Notes: generated by a model from the sequence alone, not told the origin. 43,746 nt of DNA from Mycobacterium parascrofulaceum ATCC BAA-614 (GCF_000164135.1 NZ_GG770555.1:769088-812833); one strand, 5' to 3'. Positions 14,869-24,019 are shown, counted from the first letter of the stretch. Translations and numbers: made by a program.

Positions 14869-16877
14869 CCGGACCGCTCGCCGAGGTTGCGGTTCCACTC
14901 CAGCCAGCCGACCCCGCCGCGGCCGTCGGCCGTCGTGACGGTGGCCCAGGCCCGAGGGAACTGGCTCACCCGCCCGTCGGCGGCGGTCAGCCGCACCGGC
15001 GCGTGGCCGCGGACGTCGACGTCCGCGGTGACGTCGCCGGGGTTCAGCCTCAGGCTGGCGGTTTGCGGTAACCCGTTGGCGCCGAAGGTTTCTCGCGATT
15101 CCACGGTTTGCAGCTCGGTGACCGCTGCAGCGGCGTCCTGGCTGTAGCCGATGCTGAAGGCCGGTGCGCCGGGAATCCGGATGTTCACGCCGTGCAGGTG
15201 GGTGCCGTCGTCGAGATGCAGCGCACTCCATATCCAGTCCATGCTCCACCAGTCGCGCACCCCCCAGGAGTGGTCGCGCTGGCCGGGGACCGACTCGAGC
15301 CGGTAGGTTGCGTCGCCGACGGTGACGGTGCCCGAGACCGTGCACGGGATCTCGTAACGCGTCGTCACGCGGTACTTGTACGGGGCGCCGTCGGTGGCCC
15401 ACACCAGGTTCATCGTCATCTCGACGGGGGTCCCCGGCTCGCCGCGCAGCAGGGCCGACGGATCGGGATAGGCCTGGGCGCGCGCACGCAGGTCCACGCG
15501 GTAGGCCCGCAGCGGCGTGGGGGCGCAATGGCCGAGCTCGAAGGAATCGCCACGCACCTCCCACGGGTCGGCCGGCAGCGGCACTTGTGCGTCGACTGCC
15601 ACCGTCGGCCTGCCGGGGCCGCACAGCAGCGCGTGCACCCATGCCTTTCGTTCGTTGGCGATCAGGCCGAGGCGAAACCAGCCGCCCAATCCCTGTGCCA
15701 CGTCTGCGAAGTCGGCGTACCAGCTCTCGCTCCACAGCGCTTCGGCGGTCGGAGCGTGCGCGTTTTCGTCCTCCTCGGTGGGCCGCAAGGGTTCGGGCGT
15801 CTGCGCGACGGGCAGGGTCGCCAGCGCGTCCGTGTCGAGCACGTGGTCGCAGTGCCGCCGCAGCATTGTCATGAACATCCGGTCGCCCCGCTCGGTGCGC
15901 TCCACCAGCATCGAGGACACGATCGCCATCATCACGCCGAAAAAGCTTTGGCGGCGAACCCCTTCGGCGACGTCGGCGAGCGTGAGCGGGGCGCTCGGAC
16001 CCAGCGCCTCGCGATAGGCCCGCAGCAGCGCGTCGTAGTGCTCCCGGCGGTCCGGGGTCGGCAGCGCACAGCCCAGGAAATACGCGAGGTCGGTCAGCGC
16101 CGGGCCCCACGAAACCGTCTGCCAGTCAACGACCGTCAACGGGCGGTCGGCCCCGGCGGTGCCGAACAACAGGTTGTCCAGCCGGTAGTCGCCGTGCATC
16201 AGGCCTTGGATGCGCCCGGGCGCAGACTCGGCCGCCAGGTAGCCGTCGAACGACGCGACGAGCCGTTCGCACACCATGCGGTGCTCCGGCGCGATCTGGT
16301 CCCCGTAGCGGTCGATGAATCCTGCGTACAGCGGGGTGATCATCGACTGGTCGAGCGGCGACTCACGGTTCAGCCACGGCGCCTCGGCCAGTGTGGGATC
16401 GCCCAGCAGCGGGCCGTGCAGCCGCCCCAGCTCCACGACACACAGCTGCGCTTGATCGGCTGTCGCGCCCGCGATTTCGTCCCCGACGACCGCCGGCCCG
16501 GCATCGCCGAGCAGCAGATCGAACACGCCCGTCGCGGTGTCGACGGCGGCGTGGTAGCACGGCGCTATCGGGCCGCCCAGGCGTGGCGCGATGTCCCCGT
16601 AGAAGCGCACCTCCCGCTCGTAGAGGCCCAGGGCCAGCCCCGTTTGCCGGCTCACCGGGTCGGTGGCCGCCACCTTGAGCACCACCGACTCCGGCCTGCC
16701 CGGGCCCGCCGCGCCGTCGGCGTAGCGGAGCCGGACCCGGTAGCACTCGCTCATCTGGCCGGTGCCGATGCGCTCGACGTCGAACTCGGCGACGGGTCCC
16801 CCGCCGATCGCCGTGGCCAACCACGCGGCGGTGAGATCTTCGGGGCGTTCGATGACTTGTTCGGTCTCGGCATGCAT
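14865..16877 (-). CDS. APH-like phosphotransferase fused to a CrtC-like (DUF7064/7065-type) domain
   Basis: A 670-residue two-part protein. Residues 1-340 are an aminoglycoside-phosphotransferase-like kinase: a nucleotide-loop segment RIGTGQMSECYRV, a lysine strand VVLKVA, the catalytic loop HGDYRLDNLLF (Brenner motif) and the metal-binding VVDWQ. Residues 370-670 form a beta-rich region with GQRDHSWGVRDWW and LHGVNIRIPG, typical of the hydroxyneurosporene-synthase (CrtC)/AttH-like lipocalin-type domains that mycobacteria carry in many lipid-linked genes. The kinase half suggests phosphorylation of a small hydroxylated or amino substrate; the second half suggests binding or hydration of a hydrophobic molecule. 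It lies 18 bases after lipT and overlaps gntK by four bases. Substrate unknown. Confidence 0.85.
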   Translation of the reverse strand: MHAETEQVIERPEDLTAAWLATAIGGGPVAEFDVERIGTGQMSECYRVRLRYADGAAGPGRPESVVLKVAATDPVSRQTGLALGLYEREVRFYGDIAPRLGGPIAPCYHAAVDTATGVFDLLLGDAGPAVVGDEIAGATADQAQLCVVELGRLHGPLLGDPTLAEAPWLNRESPLDQSMITPLYAGFIDRYGDQIAPEHRMVCERLVASFDGYLAAESAPGRIQGLMHGDYRLDNLLFGTAGADRPLTVVDWQTVSWGPALTDLAYFLGCALPTPDRREHYDALLRAYREALGPSAPLTLADVAEGVRRQSFFGVMMAIVSSMLVERTERGDRMFMTMLRRHCDHVLDTDALATLPVAQTPEPLRPTEEDENAHAPTAEALWSESWYADFADVAQGLGGWFRLGLIANERKAWVHALLCGPGRPTVAVDAQVPLPADPWEVRGDSFELGHCAPTPLRAYRVDLRARAQAYPDPSALLRGEPGTPVEMTMNLVWATDGAPYKYRVTTRYEIPCTVSGTVTVGDATYRLESVPGQRDHSWGVRDWWSMDWIWSALHLDDGTHLHGVNIRIPGAPAFSIGYSQDAAAAVTELQTVESRETFGANGLPQTASLRLNPGDVTADVDVRGHAPVRLTAADGRVSQFPRAWATVTTADGRGGVGWLEWNRNLGERSG

Positions 16878-16895
16878 GAGGGTCAGCGTGCCAGG

Positions 16896-18401
16896 TCACC
16901 GCGCCAGGGAGAAGCCGTCCCAGGCAATCCGGCGGTGCTGATGTGGATCGAACTCGACGCGGCTCTTGCGGTCGAAGACCATGACGGCACGGTCGGCGGT
17001 GGTGTAGGCCGGCCAGTCGTCGCCCGGGGCGCCGCTGCGGCTGAAGGACCGCCAGCGCCGTTGCACCTGGTTGCTGACCCGCAGCGCGGCGCGCCGGTCC
17101 GCCGCGGCGGTCAGCAGGGCACCGAATCGGGTGCGGTAGACGTCGAAGACGGCCAGCAACTCGGTGGCATGCGTCGCGCCCAGGCCCGACCAGCGCAGCG
17201 TGCGCGGGGCGTAGTCGTACCGGTAGAGGTAGGTGGGCGCATGCGCGCTGTGGGCCTCGGCGATCTGCCAGGCCGCCGAGCCGAAGGCGAAGTCGCCGCC
17301 GAGTTGGATGCAAGCAGAGGGCGCCGGGTAATCCGGGTAGGCGGCGGTGATGCGTTCACGCGCAGCCGGTTCCGTGTCCGCCAGCAGCTCCTCGATCATC
17401 GTCTGATTGGTCGGCAGCATTTTGAGGAACCGGGTGAACAGGCGGCCCTCTTCGGCGTTGGTGCCCACGATCAGCGGCACCCGGTGTGCGCTGCCCCCGC
17501 GCATCGCCTCGACGGGGTCGACGGGCACGACGTCGTCACCGGCGACCGGGCCGATCGGGAAGGCGCCCAGCCTGTCTTCCATGCCCTGATCTATCAACCG
17601 GTGTTGCGCGTCCACCAGTTGCGCCGCCGACGCCCGCATCAGCACCTCGGCGGCGTTCCCCCGGCGCGCGCCCAGCAGTTCGGCGAAGCGTGTCGCGAAT
17701 TCCGCGGCGGTCTCCGGGGAGCGCACCATGCCGGAGGCCGGGCTCTCCGAAATGGCCCGGGCGAACAGCCCTTCGGCGGAGGGCACCGCCAGCAGCGTGG
17801 CGGTGATGTGCGCGCCGGCGCTCTCCCCGAAGATGGTGACGTTGTCCGGGTCGCCGCCGAACGCCGAGATGTTGTCTTTCACCCAGCGCAGCGCCATCAC
17901 CAGGTCGCGCAGGAACAAGTTGCTGTCGATGGTGACGTCCGGCGTCGAAAGGGACGACAGGTCCAGGCATCCCAATGCGCCGAGCCGGTAGTTGACCGAC
18001 ACGTACACGCAACCGCGGCGCGCCAGCGCGGCGCCGTCGTAGAGCGGCGTCGCCGAGCTGCCCAGGATGTAGCCACCGCCGTGGATGAAGACCATGACGG
18101 GCAACGGCGCTTCGGCCGGCGCCTCGGGGGTGACGACGTTGAGGGTCAGGCAGTCCTCCCCCATCGGCTGGTAGCGACCGACTCCGAGCATGGTGTAGCG
18201 GCGCTGCTGGGGCGCACAGTTGGCGAATCCGTGGCAATGCCGCACGCCCGACCACGGCTGTGCGGGCTGCGGCGCCCGCAACCGCAGGGATCCGACGGGC
18301 GGCCGGGCGTAGGGGATGGATCGCCAGCGGTGGACGCCGTCGCGGGTGAAACCTTCCACAGTGCCGATGGTCGTGCGTGCGCGGACAGTGCGCTGATGCA
18401 T
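16896..18401 (-). CDS. lipT: Type B carboxylesterase LipT (Rv2045c homologue)
   Basis: A 501-residue alpha/beta hydrolase of the carboxylesterase-B family. The oxyanion-hole segment VFIHGGGYILGS, the nucleophile elbow GESAGAH and the late catalytic-histidine segment GATHATELLAVF are visible, as is the EDCLTLNVVTP family signature. There is no clear signal peptide. The enzyme hydrolyses ester bonds of small acyl or aryl substrates. It starts the leftward unit lipT-fusion-gntK and diverges from lppI across 79 bases, as in H37Rv, where lipT (Rv2045c, 511 residues) also neighbours lppI. Confidence 0.94.
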   Translation of the reverse strand: MHQRTVRARTTIGTVEGFTRDGVHRWRSIPYARPPVGSLRLRAPQPAQPWSGVRHCHGFANCAPQQRRYTMLGVGRYQPMGEDCLTLNVVTPEAPAEAPLPVMVFIHGGGYILGSSATPLYDGAALARRGCVYVSVNYRLGALGCLDLSSLSTPDVTIDSNLFLRDLVMALRWVKDNISAFGGDPDNVTIFGESAGAHITATLLAVPSAEGLFARAISESPASGMVRSPETAAEFATRFAELLGARRGNAAEVLMRASAAQLVDAQHRLIDQGMEDRLGAFPIGPVAGDDVVPVDPVEAMRGGSAHRVPLIVGTNAEEGRLFTRFLKMLPTNQTMIEELLADTEPAARERITAAYPDYPAPSACIQLGGDFAFGSAAWQIAEAHSAHAPTYLYRYDYAPRTLRWSGLGATHATELLAVFDVYRTRFGALLTAAADRRAALRVSNQVQRRWRSFSRSGAPGDDWPAYTTADRAVMVFDRKSRVEFDPHQHRRIAWDGFSLAR

Positions 18402-18480
18402 AACCCGACGGTAGCCGACATCACCGGCGTAACGCGCGCGCAGCGCCTTATTTTCGCCGCACGGCGGTTAGCCTGGCTGG

Positions 18481-19152
18481 ATGCGGATCGCCGCGCTGCT
18501 CGCAGCGTCGTTACTGGTCGCCGGGTGCTCGCACACCGTGGGCGGCCAGGCCCAGCAAACCCAGACGTCCGCGGGCGCGTCCGCGACTCCGTCGGGCGGC
18601 AAGCCCGCGGCCCCCTCGGCCCCGCCGGCAGCCGGGGCCCCGATCTCCGACGTCGTCGCGTGGATCGAGGCGGGGCGGCCCGCGGATCCGGGCCACTTTC
18701 ACGACGCCGTCCGCGACGGCGCGACCACACCACTGGGAGATGACGTCGCCTTCACGGCGGCGGCCGGCAAAGTCTCCTGCCTGACCGATTCCCAGCATGC
18801 GGCGGGCGCCCTGCTCTGCCTGGTGAACCTGACCAGTCCACCGCCCGCGCCGCCGACGTCCTACGGCGACTGGCAGGGCGGCTGGGTGACGTTCGACGGG
18901 GTGAACCTGCAGGTGGGTTCGTCGCGGGCCGACCCCGGTCCGTTCATCAACGGCAACGGTCCCGAACTGGCCAGCGGTGATTCGCTGGCATTCGGCGACT
19001 ATCGTTGCCGCGCCGACCGAACCGGACTGTATTGCGTGAACTACGCCCACCAATCGGCGGCGCGGTTGACCCCGGCGGGCATCGAGCCGTTCGGCTGCCT
19101 GCGGCCGGGGCCGGCACCGGACGGCGTCGGCGTGGCGTTCAGCTGTTCATGA
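18481..19152 (+). CDS. lppI: Lipoprotein LppI (Rv2046 homologue)
   Basis: A 223-residue secreted lipoprotein. The signal is short (MRIAALLAASLLVAGC) with a textbook lipobox, so Cys16 is acylated. A low-complexity Ala/Pro/Ser/Gly spacer (about residues 25-60) follows, then a globular domain with four cysteines and paired strands such as YGDWQGGWVTFDGVNLQVG. Name and position match H37Rv Rv2046. The function of LppI is not known. The 3' end overlaps the convergent SDR gene by 14 bases, which marks the left junction of the accessory insert. Confidence 0.92.
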   Translation: MRIAALLAASLLVAGCSHTVGGQAQQTQTSAGASATPSGGKPAAPSAPPAAGAPISDVVAWIEAGRPADPGHFHDAVRDGATTPLGDDVAFTAAAGKVSCLTDSQHAAGALLCLVNLTSPPPAPPTSYGDWQGGWVTFDGVNLQVGSSRADPGPFINGNGPELASGDSLAFGDYRCRADRTGLYCVNYAHQSAARLTPAGIEPFGCLRPGPAPDGVGVAFSCS

Positions 19153-20098
19153 TGGTCGCGAACAGTTCGCCCATCTCGTCGGCCGGCCCGCCGGGAACGG
19201 TGTAGCCGGCTTCGTCGCGAATCTCGTCGAGGTGGTCGCGCACTTTTTCGATCGACAGCAGCGGATCGTAGAAGCCCCTTGTCCTGCCGACGAAAAACCG
19301 TGCGACATGCCCCGCCCCGACCGTGTAGACCTCTCCGGAAACCGGGCAATCCCGGTGCGTGAGGAATGCCGCCACCGGCGCCACCCGCGCCGGGTCCAGT
19401 TTTTGCAGGTATTGGCCGACGAGCCCGTCGAGTACCGCTTGCTCGGCCGGGTCATCCCGCCGGCCCGCGGCGGCGAGCGACTGGGCGAGCATCCGGGTGT
19501 GGGCGATGGGCGCGATGGCGTTGACCTTGACGCCGCGCTCGGCCCCTTCGGCGGCCAGCACCCGGGTGAGGCCGAGCAACCCGGTTTTGGCGGCGCCATA
19601 GTTGCTCATGCGTTCCGCGCCAAGGATTCCCGCCGCCGAGCAGGTGTTCAGCACTCGCCCGTAGCGCTGCTCGCGCATGATCCGCCACGCGGGCCGCATC
19701 ACGTGGAACGCGCCCCTCAGGTGCACGTCGAGCAGCGGTTCGAACCGCTCGGGGGTCATGTCTTCGAACGGCGCGTCGCCGACGATGCCCGCGTTGTTGA
19801 TCAGGATGTCGACGCGTCCCCAGGTGCGCAGGGCGGTGTCGATGATCGCCTCTCCCCCCTGGGGACTCGCCACGCTGTGCATGTCGGCGACGGCCTCGCC
19901 GCCTTGCCCCCGGATCTCCTCGGAGACGGCGTTCGCGGCTTGGGCGTCGGAGCCGGTTCCGGTCACCGATCCACCGGTGTCGTTGACCACGACGCGTGCG
20001 CCGCGGGCGGCCAGCAGCAGCGCGTACTGCCTGCCGAGGCCGCCGCCCGCGCCGGTGATCACGGCCACCTGATCGTCGAACCGCAACTCAGTGGTCAT
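19139..20098 (-). CDS. Short-chain dehydrogenase/reductase (17-beta-HSD4/MFE-2-like)
   Basis: A 319-residue classical SDR. The cofactor motif is VITGAGGGLGRQ near residue 14, NNAG appears as LINNAGIVGD, and the catalytic pair reads YGAAK with an upstream serine in CSAAGILG. The long N-terminal loop VVVNDTGGSVTGTG after the second strand is typical of the dehydrogenase domain of peroxisomal multifunctional enzyme type 2 and of bacterial homologues that act on hydroxyacyl-CoA or steroid alcohols. The ATG lies one base after the P450 stop, so the two are co-translated: a P450 hydroxylation followed by alcohol oxidation is a natural pairing. Exact substrate unknown. Confidence 0.9.
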   Translation of the reverse strand: MTTELRFDDQVAVITGAGGGLGRQYALLLAARGARVVVNDTGGSVTGTGSDAQAANAVSEEIRGQGGEAVADMHSVASPQGGEAIIDTALRTWGRVDILINNAGIVGDAPFEDMTPERFEPLLDVHLRGAFHVMRPAWRIMREQRYGRVLNTCSAAGILGAERMSNYGAAKTGLLGLTRVLAAEGAERGVKVNAIAPIAHTRMLAQSLAAAGRRDDPAEQAVLDGLVGQYLQKLDPARVAPVAAFLTHRDCPVSGEVYTVGAGHVARFFVGRTRGFYDPLLSIEKVRDHLDEIRDEAGYTVPGGPADEMGELFATIMNS

Positions 20099-20099
20099 C

Positions 20100-21323
20100 T
20101 CACCAACTGACCGGAAGTTCTTTCATGCCATAGATGTTGGCGTCTTTGAACCTCAGCTCCGCGGGCGACACCGCGAGTTTCAGCCCGGGCAAGCGACGCG
20201 CCAGCGTGGCGAACGCGACCTGCATCTCGACGCGGGCCAGGTTGGCTCCGATGCATTGATGCACCCCATAACCGAAGCCCAAGTGTCCGCGGGTGTTTCG
20301 GTCGACGTCCAAGGATTCGGGATGGTCGACGAAATCGGCGTCCCAGTTCCCGGCGAGCAGGCTCATCATGACGTACTCCCCCGCACGGATCAGCTGACCA
20401 CCGATCGTCAGATCTTCCGTCGCCACGCGATCGACCTGGCTGTGCACGATGGACAGGTAACGCATGAGCTCTTCGACGGCGTTGGCGATGACGGCCGGGT
20501 CCTCGGTCCGCCCGAGTCGCTCGAACACCTCGGGCTGCTCGAGCAGCGCAACGGTTCCCAACGAGATCATGTTGGCGGTGGTTTCATGACCCGCCTGCAT
20601 CATGATCACGCCGTTCATGGCGGTGGTGGTGTGGTCGAGTTGGCCCGTCGCCACGTATTCGGTGAGCAGGCGGCTGATCAAGTCGTCGCCGGGTTCGCGC
20701 GCTTTGCGTTCCACCAACTCCTCGATGTAGGCGTACATGGCCGCGAACGCCCGGCCCTTTTCTTCGTCGGTGGATTTCTGGTCAAGCCCCTTGGTGGTGT
20801 TGCGCTGGAAGAGTTCGAGGTCTTCGGGCGGCACCCCCAGCAGCAGCGCGATCACCATCGACGGCACCGGCAAGGCGAATTCGCGCACCAGATCGGCCGG
20901 TGGGCCGTGCTCGATCATCCGGCCGAGATAGTGGTCGACCATCTCCTGAATGTGCGGCCGCATCGATTCGCAACGCCGGAAGGTGAAGTTGCTCGTCATC
21001 ATGCGCCGCAACCGGTGATGCTCGGGATCGTCGGTCCGCGCGAACATCACCGCGACCTTGTTGTCGGCGTCCGTCGGCAGGATCGAGTCCGGAATGGTCT
21101 TCGCGGACAACCGCGGATCGACCAGCGCCGTCCTGATGTCCCGGTAGCGACTCACCACCCAGACGGGCTTGCCCTGGAACATCGCCCGCCGCAGGCCGGG
21201 TTCGTCGCGCCAGTCCGCGAATTCGAGCGGGGCCGCCAGCGGGCAATGCCTCGGCCGAGGGAGGGGCAACAGGGGGAGCTCTGCGTCCGAGCAGGATTCG
21301 CTGGCCTCGAAAGATATTGACAT
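20100..21323 (-). CDS. Cytochrome P450
   Basis: A 407-residue soluble bacterial class I P450. The I-helix oxygen-activation motif is AGHETTAN, the K-helix ExxR is EELMR, and the heme-cysteine loop is FGYGVHQCIGANLAR; the C-helix DDPEHHRLRRM is also present. Overall it resembles CYP105/CYP107-like actinobacterial enzymes, but I cannot assign a family. It is the first gene of a two-gene unit with the SDR and diverges from a TetR regulator across 92 bases that hold a sigma-A-like promoter. No ferredoxin gene lies beside it, so electrons must come from a partner encoded elsewhere. Confidence 0.95.
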   Translation of the reverse strand: MSISFEASESCSDAELPLLPLPRPRHCPLAAPLEFADWRDEPGLRRAMFQGKPVWVVSRYRDIRTALVDPRLSAKTIPDSILPTDADNKVAVMFARTDDPEHHRLRRMMTSNFTFRRCESMRPHIQEMVDHYLGRMIEHGPPADLVREFALPVPSMVIALLLGVPPEDLELFQRNTTKGLDQKSTDEEKGRAFAAMYAYIEELVERKAREPGDDLISRLLTEYVATGQLDHTTTAMNGVIMMQAGHETTANMISLGTVALLEQPEVFERLGRTEDPAVIANAVEELMRYLSIVHSQVDRVATEDLTIGGQLIRAGEYVMMSLLAGNWDADFVDHPESLDVDRNTRGHLGFGYGVHQCIGANLARVEMQVAFATLARRLPGLKLAVSPAELRFKDANIYGMKELPVSW

Positions 21324-21353
21324 GTCCCGCGATTCTGATTAAGTGTCAGCTAT

Positions 21354-21395
21354 CTGCCAGTTGTAGAGCGTAAAGCGCGGTTAGTTGGCAGTCAA
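21354..21395 (-). promoter_or_regulatory. P450 promoter with possible TetR operator
   Basis: On the minus strand TTGACT (21390-21395) and TACGCT (21367-21372) are separated by 17 bases, a good sigma-A-type promoter for the P450-SDR unit. The inverted hexamers CTGCCA (21354-21359) and TGGCAG (21386-21391) flank it and may form the operator of the divergent TetR gene. The promoter is well formed; the operator is a weak call because the arms are only 6 bp and 26 bases apart. Confidence 0.45.
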
Positions 21396-21415
21396 CCGTC
21401 AGTTACGCTGTCGAG

Positions 21416-22045
21416 ATGACCGCCGTCGAGGACCGGCCGCTGCGCGCGGACGCGGCGCGCAACGTCGAGCGCATTCTGCGCGCGGCACGGGAGGTCTATG
21501 GGGAGCTGGGGCCGGATGCGCCCGTGGAGGCGGTCGCCCGGCGCGCCGGCGTCGGTGAGCGAACCCTCTACCGCAGGTTCCCCACGAAGGCCGACTTGGT
21601 GCGCGCCGCCCTGGATCAAAGCATTGCGGAGGATCTGACGCCGGTGATCGAGGGCGCCCGCCGTGCCGATGACCCGCTGCGCGGTCTGACCCAACTGATC
21701 GAGGCGGCGATCTCGCTGGGGGCCCGCGAACACAGCCTGCTGACCGCCGCGCGGCGCGCCGGTTCACTGACGTCCGACATCTCGGTTTCGCTCAACGCGG
21801 CGCTCGGCGAGCTGGCTCGTCAGGGCCAGCGAGCCGGCAGCATCCGCGCCGACCTCGTCGCCGACGACCTGCCTCGCTTGGTCGCGATGCTCTTCAGCGT
21901 GCTGTCGACCATGGATGCGAACAGCGACGGCTGGCGACGTTACGTCGCCCTCGTCGTCGATGCGATCTCGGTCGGCCAACGCGGGCCGTTGCCGCCGCCG
22001 GTGGCGCTGCGTTATGCGGTCGGTCCGAACAGCTGGCCGCTGTAA
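21416..22045 (+). CDS. TetR family transcriptional regulator (P450-linked)
   Basis: A 209-residue regulator. The N-terminal helix-turn-helix covers about residues 15-60, with the recognition helix in VGERTLYRRFPTKADLV. The C-terminal ligand/dimer domain (about 75-190) is helical and ends with a proline-rich tail. It diverges from the P450 gene and so is its probable regulator, most likely a ligand-released repressor. The TetR stop is three bases from the stop of the convergent DapB-like gene. The ATG at 21416 has no strong ribosome site, which could mean a near-leaderless message. Confidence 0.9.
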   Translation: MTAVEDRPLRADAARNVERILRAAREVYGELGPDAPVEAVARRAGVGERTLYRRFPTKADLVRAALDQSIAEDLTPVIEGARRADDPLRGLTQLIEAAISLGAREHSLLTAARRAGSLTSDISVSLNAALGELARQGQRAGSIRADLVADDLPRLVAMLFSVLSTMDANSDGWRRYVALVVDAISVGQRGPLPPPVALRYAVGPNSWPL

Positions 22046-22048
22046 GCC

Positions 22049-23131
22049 CTACCGCTCATCCCACATCAGGCCGCGCATCGTCGCGGACAGCGGGATGTCC
22101 TCCACGCCGATGAGTCCTTCCGGGGCGCTGCACACCCAGTCGATCGCATTCACGGCGCGGCCCGCCGTGGCGATGCAGCCGGCATCGGTGGAATCGAACA
22201 GGGGATGCGAAACGTGGGTGTTGATCTCCACCCGGGGCTCGCCCTCCACGACGACGCGGTGCACACCGGTATGCCCGTCGGGGGGGAACTCCCAGTCGGG
22301 TGCCGCGGCCTGGGTGAGCCTGGTGACGTGCTCGAGGGTGATCACCGGCTTGCCGTCGCGCACACCCTCGGTGGCGAAGCGCACCGCGGCCATTCGTCCG
22401 GGATCCACCGTCATCATCGCGCACTCGATTCGTTCCGGTGTGTACCACGGTTCGACGCGTTGGCGCACGTCGTCCAGCTTGATGTCGAGATTGTCCGCCA
22501 GGCTGCGGACCTGACCTCCCCACATCGACACGATCACCCCGGGCAGGAACATCATCGGCGAGTCGTCGTCCGGGGCTGAACCAAATCCCATTGCGGCACC
22601 GGTGAATTCGGCGTCGTCATAGTTGCCGTAGTCGAAGATCTCCTGCACGGTGATCGAACCGACGCGGGTGGTCAGGCTGACCGCCGAGTGGACCAGCGTA
22701 TCGCCGGAGAAGCCGGGGTCGATGCCGTTGACGTACAGCGACGTGTTGCCGGCCGCGCAGGCACGCTCCAACGGCTCGCGCAGCCAACCGTCGGCGTGGC
22801 GCGGCGTGACCAGCCAGACCATCGACGTCCCAACGACATTGGTGCCCGCCGCCAGGAACTTGGCCATCTGCTCGATGGCTTCCGTCGGTCGTGTCTCACC
22901 CTGGGATGTGTAAACCACGCAGTCGGCCCCGAGGGCGACCAGGGCGTCGACGTCGTCGGTGGCGACGATCCCGGTCGGTTCGTCGAGCCCACACAGCCGC
23001 GCCGCGTCCTGGCCGATCTTCTCCGCGCTCGCGGCGTGCACTCCGACCAGTTCGAGATCGGGTCTACCGATGATCGCCCGCAGCGAGTGCCGGCCGACGT
23101 TCCCGGTGGAGAATTGAATGACTCTGCGCAC
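22049..23131 (-). CDS. DapB-like NAD(P)-dependent reductase (copy 1)
   Basis: A 360-residue oxidoreductase with the Rossmann start VIQFSTGNVGRHSLRAI, the pattern seen in proteins annotated as dihydrodipicolinate reductase N-terminal domain proteins and in 2,4-diaminopentanoate dehydrogenase. It is longer than true DapB (about 245 residues), and the lysine-pathway catalytic His-His-Lys segment is not seen, so a lysine-biosynthetic role is unlikely. The GTG at 23131 is chosen because GAACGAGGG lies just upstream and the Rossmann strand begins a few residues later. It lies 62 bases downstream of the SDR in the same direction and is probably in the same unit. It is a paralogue of the gene at 24803-25930. 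Substrate unknown. Confidence 0.82.
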   Translation of the reverse strand: MRRVIQFSTGNVGRHSLRAIIGRPDLELVGVHAASAEKIGQDAARLCGLDEPTGIVATDDVDALVALGADCVVYTSQGETRPTEAIEQMAKFLAAGTNVVGTSMVWLVTPRHADGWLREPLERACAAGNTSLYVNGIDPGFSGDTLVHSAVSLTTRVGSITVQEIFDYGNYDDAEFTGAAMGFGSAPDDDSPMMFLPGVIVSMWGGQVRSLADNLDIKLDDVRQRVEPWYTPERIECAMMTVDPGRMAAVRFATEGVRDGKPVITLEHVTRLTQAAAPDWEFPPDGHTGVHRVVVEGEPRVEINTHVSHPLFDSTDAGCIATAGRAVNAIDWVCSAPEGLIGVEDIPLSATMRGLMWDER

Positions 23132-23193
23132 GGTTACCCTCGTTCTTCCAGCGGTGCTGCGACCCATCATGACCCGTTCACGCGGAGCGCAGG

Positions 23194-23982
23194 TCAGTAA
23201 TCGGGTATCGGCAAAGGGGAATTGTTCGAGTCGATGCCGCCGTCGACGTGGAAGACCGCGTTGGTCGCGTAACAATCGCGCGTGCAGAGGTACACCGCGA
23301 GCCGCCCGAGATCTTCGACGTCACCGAGCCGGTGCAGCGGGGTGGCCTCTTGCATCTTCTCCAGCGACCCTGGCATCAGATCCAGGCTGCCCTTCAGGCC
23401 GTCGGTGGCGAACGAACCCAGGGCAATGGCGTTGACGCGAATCTTCGGCGCGAGTTCCTGCGCCATCGCGCGGGTAAGCGCTTCCAGCCCGCCCTTCGCG
23501 ACGCAATACGCGGTCAGCGCCCGGATGCCGAACCGCGCCGAGCCCGAGGAGATGTTGATGATGGAACCTCTTCCGGCGCTGAGCATCTGGGGTGCCACGA
23601 GCTGGCTCATGATGAACGCGGAGGTCACACACCAGTCGAACGTATGCCGGAAATCCTCGTCGGTGATATCCAGGAAGCGCGCGTAGGTCGACCCGCCGAC
23701 GTTGTTGACGAGGATGTCTATGCGGCCGAAACGCTCCATGGCGGTGTCGACGACCCGTTCTCCGTCCGGACGACTCATCGCGTCGGCGACGAGCGCCAGT
23801 CCCTTGCCGCCCGCCGCCTCGATACCCTCGATCGTGCTCACGATGTCCGCTTCGGTTCGGGCGGTCCCGACCACCGTGACCCCGGCCTCCCCCAACACCC
23901 GGGCGATGCCCGCCCCGACGCCCTTCCCGGCGCCGGTGACGATCGCGACCTGTCCGTCCAGCCGGAACTGCTCCAATGCCAT
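23194..23982 (-). CDS. Short-chain dehydrogenase/reductase (copy 2)
   Basis: A 262-residue classical SDR with cofactor motif VTGAGKGVGAG near residue 16, NNVGG in place of NNAG, a serine in ISSGSARFG and the YCVAK catalytic pair. It fits the 3-oxoacyl reductase/7-alpha-hydroxysteroid dehydrogenase-like group. The ATG at 23982 follows AAGGAG. A sigma-A-like promoter with an overlapping palindrome (24020-24048) drives it, and the DapB-like gene follows. The divergent TetR gene at 24193 probably controls it through that palindrome. The natural substrate cannot be told. Confidence 0.9.
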   Translation of the reverse strand: MALEQFRLDGQVAIVTGAGKGVGAGIARVLGEAGVTVVGTARTEADIVSTIEGIEAAGGKGLALVADAMSRPDGERVVDTAMERFGRIDILVNNVGGSTYARFLDITDEDFRHTFDWCVTSAFIMSQLVAPQMLSAGRGSIINISSGSARFGIRALTAYCVAKGGLEALTRAMAQELAPKIRVNAIALGSFATDGLKGSLDLMPGSLEKMQEATPLHRLGDVEDLGRLAVYLCTRDCYATNAVFHVDGGIDSNNSPLPIPDY

Positions 23983-24019
23983 GTAAGCTCCTTCAGCCGC
24001 GCGTGCCGGGTGCGCGTTC

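Noticed and set aside
15108..18743. A 1211-codon open frame on the plus strand opposite the fusion gene and lipT
   Set aside because: It is antisense to two well-recognised genes, is Arg/Gly/His-rich without any domain, and is the kind of frame that high GC at third positions creates.
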